Source: DATEPR01 sp036503065
Lineage (GTDB): Bacteria > Actinomycetota > Actinomycetes > Mycobacteriales > Pseudonocardiaceae
Assembly: GCA_036503065.1 (NCBI GenBank)
Contig: DASXXM010000022.1
Coordinates: 1-6,429 of the forward strand
Direction of reading: 5' to 3'
Length of the DNA: 6,429 nucleotides
Numbering within the stretch: the stretch's first letter is position 1; each line of letters opens with the position of its first letter. Shown in pieces: positions 1 to 4,754 of the stretch. The position numbers and the translations under genes were made by a program. The notes beneath the pieces were generated by a model that was not told the DNA's origin, did no database searches, and worked only from the letters and a program-made list of their open reading frames with translations.

Positions 1-165
1 GGCGTCAAGGGGGTCGGCGAGGCCGGCACCATCGCGTCCACCCCGGCCGTGGTGAACGCGATCGTCGACGCGGTGCGACACCTCGGCGTGACCGACGTCG
101 AGATGCCGTGCACGCCGATGCGGGTCTGGCGCGCCATCAACGAATCGACCGGAGGTGCCAAGTGA
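1..165 (+). CDS. coxL: Aerobic CO dehydrogenase / molybdenum hydroxylase large subunit, C-terminal 54 residues (5' truncated by window)
   Basis: Frame 1 is open from the window edge to TGA at 163-165. The peptide begins GVKGVGEAGT and ends close to MPCTPMRVWRAI. The GVGEAG segment is the C-terminal signature of the xanthine oxidase / CO dehydrogenase large-subunit family, and its Glu (residue 7 here) corresponds to the conserved active-site base near the molybdenum centre. The MPCTPxRVW ending is typical of proteins annotated as CoxL. The subunit would bind the Mo-molybdopterin cytosine dinucleotide cofactor and oxidise the substrate. It overlaps the medium subunit by 4 bases (GTGA), so the two are translationally coupled. 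The L-then-M order matches the S-L-M arrangement usual for form II CoxL-like clusters; form I is M-S-L. The active-site loop that separates true CO dehydrogenases from relatives is outside the window, so the substrate is uncertain. Confidence 0.88.
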   Translation, partial: GVKGVGEAGTIASTPAVVNAIVDAVRHLGVTDVEMPCTPMRVWRAINESTGGAK

Positions 166-1013
166 TCCCCGGCGCGTTCGACTACGTCGCACCGTCCACA
201 GTGGAGGAAGCGGTGCGTGCGCTCGCGGCGGCCGGTGAGGACGCCAAGGTACTGGGCGGCGGCCAGAGCCTGCTGCCGGTGCTGCGGATGCGCCTCGCCG
301 CGCCGACCGTCGTGGTCGACCTCGGCCGGATCGCCGAACTGCGCGGCATCCGGGAGGACGGCGACGCACTCGTCATCGGCGCCATGACCACGCACTACGA
401 CGTGCAGCGTGACCCGCTGGTGCAGACGCACGCGGCCCTGCTCGCGGCCGCCACGGACACGGTGGCCGACCCGCAGATCCGCCATCGGGGCACGTTCGGC
501 GGCGCGCTGGCCCACGCCGACCCGGCAGGTGACCTGCTGGCGCCGGCACTCGCCCTGGACGCCGAGATGGTGATCGCCGGACCGGCCGGCAGGCGCACGG
601 TGGCCGCGGCCGATTTCTTCGTCGACCTGTTCACCACCGCGCTGGCCGCCGACGAGATCCTGGTCGAGGTGCGGGTGCCCGAGCACACCGGCTGGGGCGC
701 CCACTACGAGAAGTTCAACCGGGTGGCCCAGGCGTGGTCCATCGTGGCCGTCGCGGCCGCGGTCCGGGTCGTCGACGGCACGTTCGCGCAGGCCAGGGTC
801 GGCCTGACCAACATGGCTTCGATCCCGATCAGGGCCACCGCGGTCGAACAGGCCCTGATCGGCCAACCGGCCACGGCCGACTCCGTCCGCGCGGCCGCGG
901 CCCACGCCGCCGACGGCACCAGCCCGGCCACGGACGGCAACGCCGACGCCGAATTCCGGCAGCACCTGGCAACCGTCCTGACCTCGCGCGCGGTGCTCGC
1001 GGCGGCCAACTGA
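162..1013 (+). CDS. coxM: CO dehydrogenase / xanthine dehydrogenase family FAD-binding (medium) subunit
   Basis: A 283-residue protein, the normal length for this subunit. It carries FAD and passes electrons from the Fe-S small subunit to the acceptor. Two FAD-binding motifs are visible: GGGQSLLP at residues 32-39 (usual form AGGHSLLP) and GTFGGALAHADPAGD at about 110-124, which matches the TIGGxLAHADPxxD loop with Phe in place of Ile. The C-terminal third (from about residue 175) fits the CO dehydrogenase flavoprotein C-terminal domain. I chose the GTG start at 162 because GGAGGT at 151-156 sits 5 bases upstream and because it gives a 4-base overlap with the large-subunit stop. The frame is open upstream to an ATG at 108, but that start lies inside coxL and has no clear ribosome site. 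Codon use is strongly GC-biased (57 of 60 third positions G or C in a hand count from base 543). The small 2Fe-2S subunit is not in the window. Confidence 0.9.
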   Translation: MIPGAFDYVAPSTVEEAVRALAAAGEDAKVLGGGQSLLPVLRMRLAAPTVVVDLGRIAELRGIREDGDALVIGAMTTHYDVQRDPLVQTHAALLAAATDTVADPQIRHRGTFGGALAHADPAGDLLAPALALDAEMVIAGPAGRRTVAAADFFVDLFTTALAADEILVEVRVPEHTGWGAHYEKFNRVAQAWSIVAVAAAVRVVDGTFAQARVGLTNMASIPIRATAVEQALIGQPATADSVRAAAAHAADGTSPATDGNADAEFRQHLATVLTSRAVLAAAN

Positions 1014-1014
1014 C

Positions 1015-1062
1015 GGTCGGGTGCGCGGGGCCGAAGTGATAGGTCGACCCCGCCACCCGACT
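1015..1062 (+). terminator. Strong stem-loop between coxM and coxG (candidate terminator or attenuator)
   Basis: Starting 2 bases after the coxM stop, GTCGGGTG (1016-1023) pairs with CACCCGAC (1054-1061), and GCGGGG (1025-1030) pairs with CCCCGC (1048-1053). Only C1024 is bulged, giving 14 Watson-Crick pairs, plus a possible G1015-U1062 wobble. Inside the 17-base loop, CGA (1032-1034) can pair with TCG (1044-1046). The stem is followed by TATGTT, not by a U-run. It may therefore be a U-less actinobacterial terminator, a partial terminator that lowers coxG expression, or an mRNA 3'-end stabiliser. The pairing is seen directly; the function is inferred. Confidence 0.5.
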
Positions 1063-1067
1063 ATGTT
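1062..1067 (+). promoter_or_regulatory. Possible -10 element (TATGTT) for coxG
   Basis: TATGTT directly follows the hairpin and fits the actinobacterial TANNNT pattern. A start near 1074 would leave a leader of about 24 bases containing the coxG ribosome site (GAGGAGG, 1085-1091). No good -35 lies at 16-18 bases; the nearest match, GTGATA at 1036-1041, would need a 20-base spacer. The element partly overlaps the hairpin's 3' edge, and a smaller stem, GCCACC (1052-1057) with GGTGGC (1068-1073), competes with the large one. Confidence 0.25.
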
Positions 1068-1097
1068 GGTGGCACGCAACGAGCGAGGAGGCCAACC

Positions 1098-2045
1098 GTG
1101 CGACTGGAGCACCAGTTCTCCGTGCCGGCGCCACCCGATGTCGTCTGGGCGGCGGTCATCGATCCGGAACGTGTCGCACCCTGCATGCCCGGCGCGACGC
1201 TGACCGAGGTGGACGGGTCTGAGTTCAGCGGCGGGGTCAAGGTCAAAGTCGGTCCGATTTCGCTGCTGTACAAGGGTTCCGGTCAGTTCCTCGAAACGGA
1301 CGAGCAGGCAAGAAGGGTGGTCATCAAGGCCGCCGGCAAGGACTCCCGTGGCAACGGCACCGCCGCCGCCACGGTGACGGTCACGTTGACCGAGGAGCCG
1401 GGCGGCACCAAGGGCACCGTGGTCACGGACCTGACCGTCACCGGCAAGCCGGCCCAGTTCGGGCGCGGCATGATCGTCGAGGTCGGCGGCAAGATCCTGG
1501 ACAGCTTCGCCGCCTGCCTGGCCGGCAAGCTCGGCACCGGCACCGGCACCGCGAACGGCGTCGCCGCCACCCCGGAACCCACACCGAAGCCGGCGCCCGC
1601 CGCGAAGCCGGCACCCGCGAAGTCGAAGCCGACGCCCGTGGCCGACGAAGCCGATGTGGACGACACCGCCGAGGAACCGCCGCCGCAGGTCAAGCCCAAA
1701 CCGGCCACCCGACGGCGAACCAGCGCGAAGACCACCACCCGGTCGACGGCGGCCGCCGACACCCCCGCCAACGGCGAGGTGCCCGCCGCCGCGCTGACCG
1801 CGGAACTGCCGCAGGCCCAGGAACTGCCCGCGGAGCCGACCCCGGCACCCCGGCTGCAACTGGTCAGCGAACCGGAACCGGCACCCGAACCGGCACCGAA
1901 ACCCGCACCGGCGCCGGTCGCGTCGGAAACCGAAGCCATCGACCTGCTCGACTACGCGGGCGCTTCGGTCGCGAAACGACTCATTCCGGCTCTGGTCGGC
2001 GTGCTCCTGCTGGTCCTGCTGATCCGCAGGCTACGGCGCCGCTAG
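1098..2045 (+). CDS. coxG: CoxG-like SRPBCC protein with long low-complexity linker and C-terminal membrane anchor
   Basis: A 315-residue protein. Residues 1-145 match the CO dehydrogenase subunit G (COXG/SRPBCC) fold: a start like MRLEHQFSVPAPPDVVW, the CMPGATL motif at about 29-35, and conserved Lys/Gly strands with KGTVVTDLTVTGKPAQFGRG near 105-124. Residues 146-280 are a Pro/Ala/Glu/Lys-rich disordered linker with PKPAP- and EPAPEPAP-type repeats. Residues 295-310 are a hydrophobic segment (LIPALVGVLLLVLLI) followed by RRLRRR at the very end, so this looks like a tail-anchored cytoplasmic protein. CoxG proteins are needed to couple CO dehydrogenase to the respiratory chain, and as I recall a quinone-binding role has been proposed in mycobacteria. 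The GTG start is set by GAGGAGG at 1085-1091, 6 bases upstream. It follows coxM after 84 bases that hold a strong hairpin, so expression may be partly separate. Other SRPBCC roles are possible. Confidence 0.85.
   Translation: MRLEHQFSVPAPPDVVWAAVIDPERVAPCMPGATLTEVDGSEFSGGVKVKVGPISLLYKGSGQFLETDEQARRVVIKAAGKDSRGNGTAAATVTVTLTEEPGGTKGTVVTDLTVTGKPAQFGRGMIVEVGGKILDSFAACLAGKLGTGTGTANGVAATPEPTPKPAPAAKPAPAKSKPTPVADEADVDDTAEEPPPQVKPKPATRRRTSAKTTTRSTAAADTPANGEVPAAALTAELPQAQELPAEPTPAPRLQLVSEPEPAPEPAPKPAPAPVASETEAIDLLDYAGASVAKRLIPALVGVLLLVLLIRRLRRR
1585..1640 (+). repeat. Imperfect AAGCCGGCRCCCGC-type repeats in the coxG linker, first block
   Basis: Short in-frame repeats encode a Lys-Pro-Ala-Pro-like unit: AAGCCGGCGCCCGC, then AAGCCGGCACCCGC, then a diverged AAGCCGACGCCCG. 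They fall in the low-complexity linker of coxG and probably arose by slippage. Confidence 0.6.
1869..1916 (+). repeat. Imperfect GAACCGGCACC-type repeats in the coxG linker, second block
   Basis: A run of related units (GAACCGGAACCGGCACC, GAACCGGCACC, then AAACCCGCACC) encodes alternating Glu/Lys-Pro-Ala-Pro. It sits about 25 residues before the hydrophobic tail, in a tract likely to vary in length between strains. Confidence 0.6.
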
Positions 2046-2999
2046 CGCCAGCACCCGGCCGAGCCGGTCCCGCCAGCGGGCGACGGTCGCCGGGTCGGCC
2101 TCGGTCAGCGCGACGGGTTCCGGCGGCGTGCCGGGCACCGGCAGCCAGCCGTCGACCGGCTGAAACGGCTGTGCCACCACGTCCGTGGTGAGCAGTGTCA
2201 CAGTGCCCAGCCCGCAGGCGAAGTCCAGCTCGGGCAGCGCCCCGGCCAACGCCAGCCCGGCCGCCAGTCCGACGCTGGTCTCCACGGCCGACGACACGAC
2301 GCACGGCAGTCCACACGCCCGCGCGATGGCCAGGGCCCGGCGCACCCCGCCCAACGGCGCGACCTTGATCACCGCGACGTCGGCCGCCCCGGCCAGCGCG
2401 ACCCGCATCGGGTCCTCGGCCCGGCGGATCGACTCGTCCGCGGCGATCCGGACGTCCACCCGTCGCCGCACGTCGGCCAGTTCGGCGACGCTCCGGCAGG
2501 GCTGCTCGACGTACTCCAGTCCGCCCGCCGCCCGGTCCAACGCGCGGATCGCGGTCACCGCGGTGTCCACGTCCCAGGCGGCGTTGGCGTCCACGCGGAT
2601 GCGGCCGGCCGGACCCAGCGCGTCCCGTACGGCGGCCACCCGGTCGAGATCGTCGGCCAGCGGGGTGCCCGGGTCGGCGACCTTCACCTTCGCCGTGCCG
2701 CAGCCCGCCGCGCGGACGAGTTCGCCTGCCTGCTCCGGCGACACCACCGGCACGGTGCAGTTGATCGGGATACGGTCCCGCACCGGCGCGGGCCAGCCGA
2801 TCGTGGCCGCCTCGGCGGCCGACGACAGCCACGGCACGCACTCGCGGTCGTCGTAGTCGAGGAACGGGCTGAACTCGCCCCAGCCGGCCGGCCCCTGCAC
2901 CAGGGCGCCCTCCCGGACGGTGATGCCACGGAACCGGGTGCGCATCGGCACCGCGTAGATCCGCGCGGTCCGCGCCCATGAACGGTCCATGCGGACCAT
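2031..2999 (-). CDS. menC: o-Succinylbenzoate synthase
   Basis: A 322-residue enolase-superfamily enzyme that dehydrates SHCHC to o-succinylbenzoate in menaquinone synthesis. All expected active-site motifs are present in order: AKVKV with Lys104 and Lys106; RVDAN with Asp137; YVEQP with Glu165; AADES with Asp188; and VIKVAPLGG with Lys212. These match the Lys pair, three metal ligands and opposite Lys of the family. The N-terminal capping domain contains the usual PMRTRFRGITVREG segment. The length and motifs fit the actinobacterial OSBS group, not the longer OSBS/N-acylamino acid racemases. The start is uncertain: ATG at 2997-2999 has no Shine-Dalgarno at normal spacing (AGGA lies 16 bases away), and ATG at 2988-2990 (residue 4) is equally possible, so a leaderless or very short leader is likely. 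Its 3' end overlaps the convergent coxG by 15 bp. No other men genes are in view. Confidence 0.93.
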   Translation of the reverse strand: MVRMDRSWARTARIYAVPMRTRFRGITVREGALVQGPAGWGEFSPFLDYDDRECVPWLSSAAEAATIGWPAPVRDRIPINCTVPVVSPEQAGELVRAAGCGTAKVKVADPGTPLADDLDRVAAVRDALGPAGRIRVDANAAWDVDTAVTAIRALDRAAGGLEYVEQPCRSVAELADVRRRVDVRIAADESIRRAEDPMRVALAGAADVAVIKVAPLGGVRRALAIARACGLPCVVSSAVETSVGLAAGLALAGALPELDFACGLGTVTLLTTDVVAQPFQPVDGWLPVPGTPPEPVALTEADPATVARWRDRLGRVLALAAP

Positions 3000-3030
3000 C
3001 TTCGCACAGGCGATTTCCTATTCTGAAAGG

Positions 3031-3082
3031 CGAAATAAATACCCGATCGGTGTGCCGGGGAGCCGACACACCGATCGGGATA
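3031..3082 (-). terminator. Intrinsic terminator of the secreted repeat-protein gene
   Basis: CCCGATCGGTGTG (3042-3054) and CACACCGATCGGG (3067-3079) are perfect 13-bp inverted repeats. After one C/A mismatch the stem continues with CGG (3056-3058) to CCG (3063-3065), closing a GGAG tetraloop. Read on the minus strand, the stem starts 11 bases after the stop codon at 3091 and is followed by TATTTATTT (3041-3033), a T-rich tail. On the plus strand the tail is ATAAAACTATTT, which is less suited. Each arm contains the self-palindrome CCGATCGG. Confidence 0.88.
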
Positions 3083-3090
3083 AAACTATT

Positions 3091-3651
3091 TCAGGCCGCC
3101 GGCGGCGTCGGCGGTACCGGTGGCGTCGGCACGGTCGGCACCGGCAGGGTCACCGGCAGGCAGGTGTCGGTGTTGACCGCGGTGATCGCGGTCGCCAGGT
3201 CGCCCGCGGCCTTGAGCACCGCGACCGGGTCGGGTGTGGCCGCGGTGCCCGCGGAGATCTGGGCCAGGGTCGCCGTCAGCACCTGCACGGTGTCCGCGGC
3301 GCACTTGCCCACGTCGTGGCGGGCCGTCGGCGCGGCGGCCGGCGGTGGTGTGGCGGCGGGCGGCGGGGAGGTGGGCAGTGCCGGCAGGCAACCAGAGTCC
3401 TGAGCTGCGGTGACGGCCTTGAAGACGTCACCGGCGGCCTGGCTGATCGCGGTCGGGTCAGGCTTGGTCGCGGCGACCGCGGTGCCCAGCGTGGTCACGG
3501 CGGTGGTCAGGTCCTTCACCTGCTGCGTGTCCTTGGTGCACGCCGGTGCCGGCGGGGTGTCGTGCCCGGCGGCGAATGCGGCCGTCGGCAGTACGACGGT
3601 GCCGGCCAGGGTCATGGCCAGTGGTAGGTAGACGAGCCACCTGCGGGACAT
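3091..3651 (-). CDS. Secreted protein with two cysteine-bracketed helical repeats; function unknown
   Basis: A 186-residue protein that I do not recognise as any named family. Residues 1-27 are a signal peptide: MSRRW, then a hydrophobic core LVYLPLAMTLAGTVVL, ending in AFA with probable cleavage after residue 27. The mature part has two copies of one unit, residues 38-90 and 117-166. Each starts with Cys, has D-T-x-Q-V near the front, an ATxPDPxA turn in the middle, then AAGD, and ends C-L-P. By eye the copies share 26 identities over 50 aligned positions with three gapped residues. The only four Cys are at 38, 88, 117 and 164, suggesting one disulfide closing each helical hairpin (inference). 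A Pro/Ala linker (about 91-110) joins the repeats and a Pro-rich tail ends the protein. AGGAGG at 3657-3662, 5 bases upstream, fixes the ATG start. It is monocistronic with its own terminator. An exported, possibly surface-located role is all I would claim. Confidence 0.85.
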   Translation of the reverse strand: MSRRWLVYLPLAMTLAGTVVLPTAAFAAGHDTPPAPACTKDTQQVKDLTTAVTTLGTAVAATKPDPTAISQAAGDVFKAVTAAQDSGCLPALPTSPPPAATPPPAAAPTARHDVGKCAADTVQVLTATLAQISAGTAATPDPVAVLKAAGDLATAITAVNTDTCLPVTLPVPTVPTPPVPPTPPAA

Positions 3652-3698
3652 GAAATCCTCCTCACGAGTCGAATTCGATCGGAAAGAATTGCGTGCAG

Positions 3699-3704
3699 AT
3701 CGTA
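3699..3704 (-). promoter_or_regulatory. Candidate -10 element (TACGAT) for the secreted-protein gene
   Basis: On the minus strand TACGAT fits TANNNT and would start RNA near 3692, giving a leader of about 40 bases that includes AGGAGG. No TTGACA-like -35 is seen 16-18 bases further up, so a non-housekeeping sigma factor or an activator could be involved. The call rests on one hexamer only. Confidence 0.3.
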
Positions 3705-3882
3705 AGCACGGTGCCCCGGTAGCCCGCTGGCCGGAATGGCTAATTCACTCATTGGAGAATCGGGCAGTACACGTTAAGTGACAGCGGTTGTGCCCGGTCC
3801 GGTGGACTTTCTGGTGGCTACCCATCGCCACGGTGGCCAACCCAGGCACGATGATCACTTTCGGGGCTACCCGACCGGTGTA

Positions 3883-3897
3883 CATGGGTGACCCATG
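3883..3897. promoter_or_regulatory. Operator-like 15-bp perfect palindrome CATGGGTGACCCATG
   Basis: CATGGGT and ACCCATG are 7-bp inverted arms around a single G. The palindrome ends just upstream of where the -35 of the hydrolase promoter should lie (about 3899-3904), a normal place for a regulator site. ACCCAT recurs at 3820-3825, and GGCTACCC occurs at 3816-3823 and 3865-3872, so related half-sites may be present. No regulator gene is in the window. Confidence 0.4.
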
Positions 3898-3921
3898 GTC
3901 GCCGGCCTCGTCGCTGTCTCG

Positions 3922-3927
3922 TACCTT
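3922..3927 (+). promoter_or_regulatory. -10 element (TACCTT) of a probably leaderless serine hydrolase gene
   Basis: TACCTT fits the actinobacterial TANNNT pattern and ends 6 bases before ATG at 3934, which places the expected transcription start on the A of the start codon. There is no Shine-Dalgarno before this ATG, which agrees with leaderless translation. The -35 region is weak. Confidence 0.45.
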
Positions 3928-3933
3928 CGTGGC

Positions 3934-4749
3934 ATGGACAGCGTTCGGGTGGTGGCGGACTGGCCGGTCGAGCGGGTGGCGACGGCCGTTGTCGCTGCCG
4001 GCGGTGCGGTGCTGGGTGCGTACGGGCCGCAGGATCGCGAGTTCGGTCTGGCTTCGGTGACCAAGTTGCTCACCGCGTATGCCACCCTGGTCGCGGTCGA
4101 GGAGGGCGCGCTCGAGTGGGATCAGCCGGCCGGGCCGCCCGGGTCCACCGTGCGGCATCTGATCTCGCACACGTCCGGGCTCGCCTTTTCCGAGCACAAG
4201 GTGGTGGCGCCGCCCGGTGACCGTCGGCTCTACTCCAGTGCCGGCTTCGAGGTCCTCGCGTCCACTGTGGCTGACGCGTCCGGTATTCCGTTTCCGGAGT
4301 ATCTGGCCGAGGCCGTGTTGCGTCCGTTGGGCATGGCGGCCACGTCGTTGATCGGGTCGGCCGGGTCGGGTTGTGTGTCCACGTGTGCTGATCTGGTGCG
4401 TTTCGCTGCCGAATTGCAGGCACCGAAGCTGATCGCGCCGTCCACTTTGGCCTTGGCCACTTCGGTGGCGTTTCCCGGATTGACCGGCGTGTTGCCCGGG
4501 CTTGGTCATCAGCGGCCCAATGACTGGGGGCTCGGGTTCGAGTTGCGGGACCACAAGAGCCCGCACTGGACCGGCTTGTCCAATTCACCCGGTACCTTCG
4601 GCCACTTCGGGCAGTCCGGTACGTTCTTGTGGGTTGATCCGGTGGCCCGGGTTGCCTGTGTCGTGTTGACCGATCGGATCTTCGGGGAGTGGGCCAAGCG
4701 GGCTTGGCCGGCCTATTCGGATGCGGTGCTCGCGGAGTTGGGTCGGTAG
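3934..4749 (+). CDS. Class C beta-lactamase-related serine hydrolase (peptidase S12-like), cytoplasmic
   Basis: A 271-residue protein of the beta-lactamase / penicillin-binding protein superfamily. The nucleophile motif SxxK is S41-V-T-K44 in the context LASVTKLLTAYA. HLISHTSGL at 75-83 is the typical helix and loop, and the third motif is H224-F-G226 within GHFGQSGTFLW. The second motif is Y100-S-S102, where YxN is usual; AGT at 4237-4239 replaces AAT/AAC. There is no signal peptide, so it probably acts in the cytoplasm on an ester or amide; the substrate is unknown and beta-lactam resistance should not be assumed. An upstream in-frame ATG at 3895 is less likely, because the 13 extra residues do not resemble the family start while 3934 has a well-placed -10. 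Third positions are less GC-rich than in coxM (46 of 60 by hand from base 4321). It ends 5 bp from the convergent XPB stop. Confidence 0.88.
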   Translation: MDSVRVVADWPVERVATAVVAAGGAVLGAYGPQDREFGLASVTKLLTAYATLVAVEEGALEWDQPAGPPGSTVRHLISHTSGLAFSEHKVVAPPGDRRLYSSAGFEVLASTVADASGIPFPEYLAEAVLRPLGMAATSLIGSAGSGCVSTCADLVRFAAELQAPKLIAPSTLALATSVAFPGLTGVLPGLGHQRPNDWGLGFELRDHKSPHWTGLSNSPGTFGHFGQSGTFLWVDPVARVACVVLTDRIFGEWAKRAWPAYSDAVLAELGR

Positions 4750-4754
4750 GCTCG

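Larger units (their letters stand above)
3652..3933. other. Divergent intergenic region between the secreted-protein gene and the serine hydrolase
   Basis: A 282-base gap with no convincing gene; reading frames crossing it look like shadows. It holds the ribosome site of the minus-strand gene (3657-3662), a perfect palindrome TCGAATTCGA (3669-3678) in that gene's leader, a candidate minus-strand -10 (3699-3704), and several inverted repeats. These are CGGGCA (3761-3766) with TGCCCG (3791-3796), TGGCTACC (3815-3822) with GGTGGCCA (3832-3839, one mismatch, G-U in RNA), GCCAC-G-GTGGC (3827-3837), and the 15-bp palindrome at 3883-3897. It is less GC-rich than the flanking genes around 3669-3700 and 3740-3780, as expected of promoter DNA. 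Confidence 0.6.

Noticed and set aside
108..164. Upstream ATG extension of coxM starting at 108
   Set aside because: The added 18 residues lie inside the coxL end and do not resemble the family. GTG at 162 has GGAGGT at the right distance and gives the typical 4-base overlap.
1555..1940. Linker repeats of coxG as a minisatellite or mobile repeat
   Set aside because: The units are short, imperfect and in frame with Pro/Ala/Glu/Lys codons. Amino acid composition bias explains them.
2185..2856. 223-residue plus-strand frame opposite menC
   Set aside because: A Ser/Ala/Thr/Arg-rich translation is typical of the reverse of a GC-rich gene. There is no start signal and no motif.
1981..3069. 362-residue minus-strand frame overlapping menC
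   Set aside because: It is an Arg/Gly-rich shadow of menC in another frame. The menC frame has all catalytic motifs, and this frame would also run through the terminator region.
3895..3933. ATG at 3895 as the hydrolase start
   Set aside because: The 13 extra residues lack family resemblance, the ribosome site is weak, and this ATG lies within the palindrome. A -10 hexamer is placed exactly for leaderless start at 3934.
3745..4566. 273-residue open frame on the minus strand
   Set aside because: It is antisense to most of the hydrolase, rich in Arg/Gly/His/Gln as expected of a shadow frame in GC-rich DNA, and has no recognisable motif or ribosome site.
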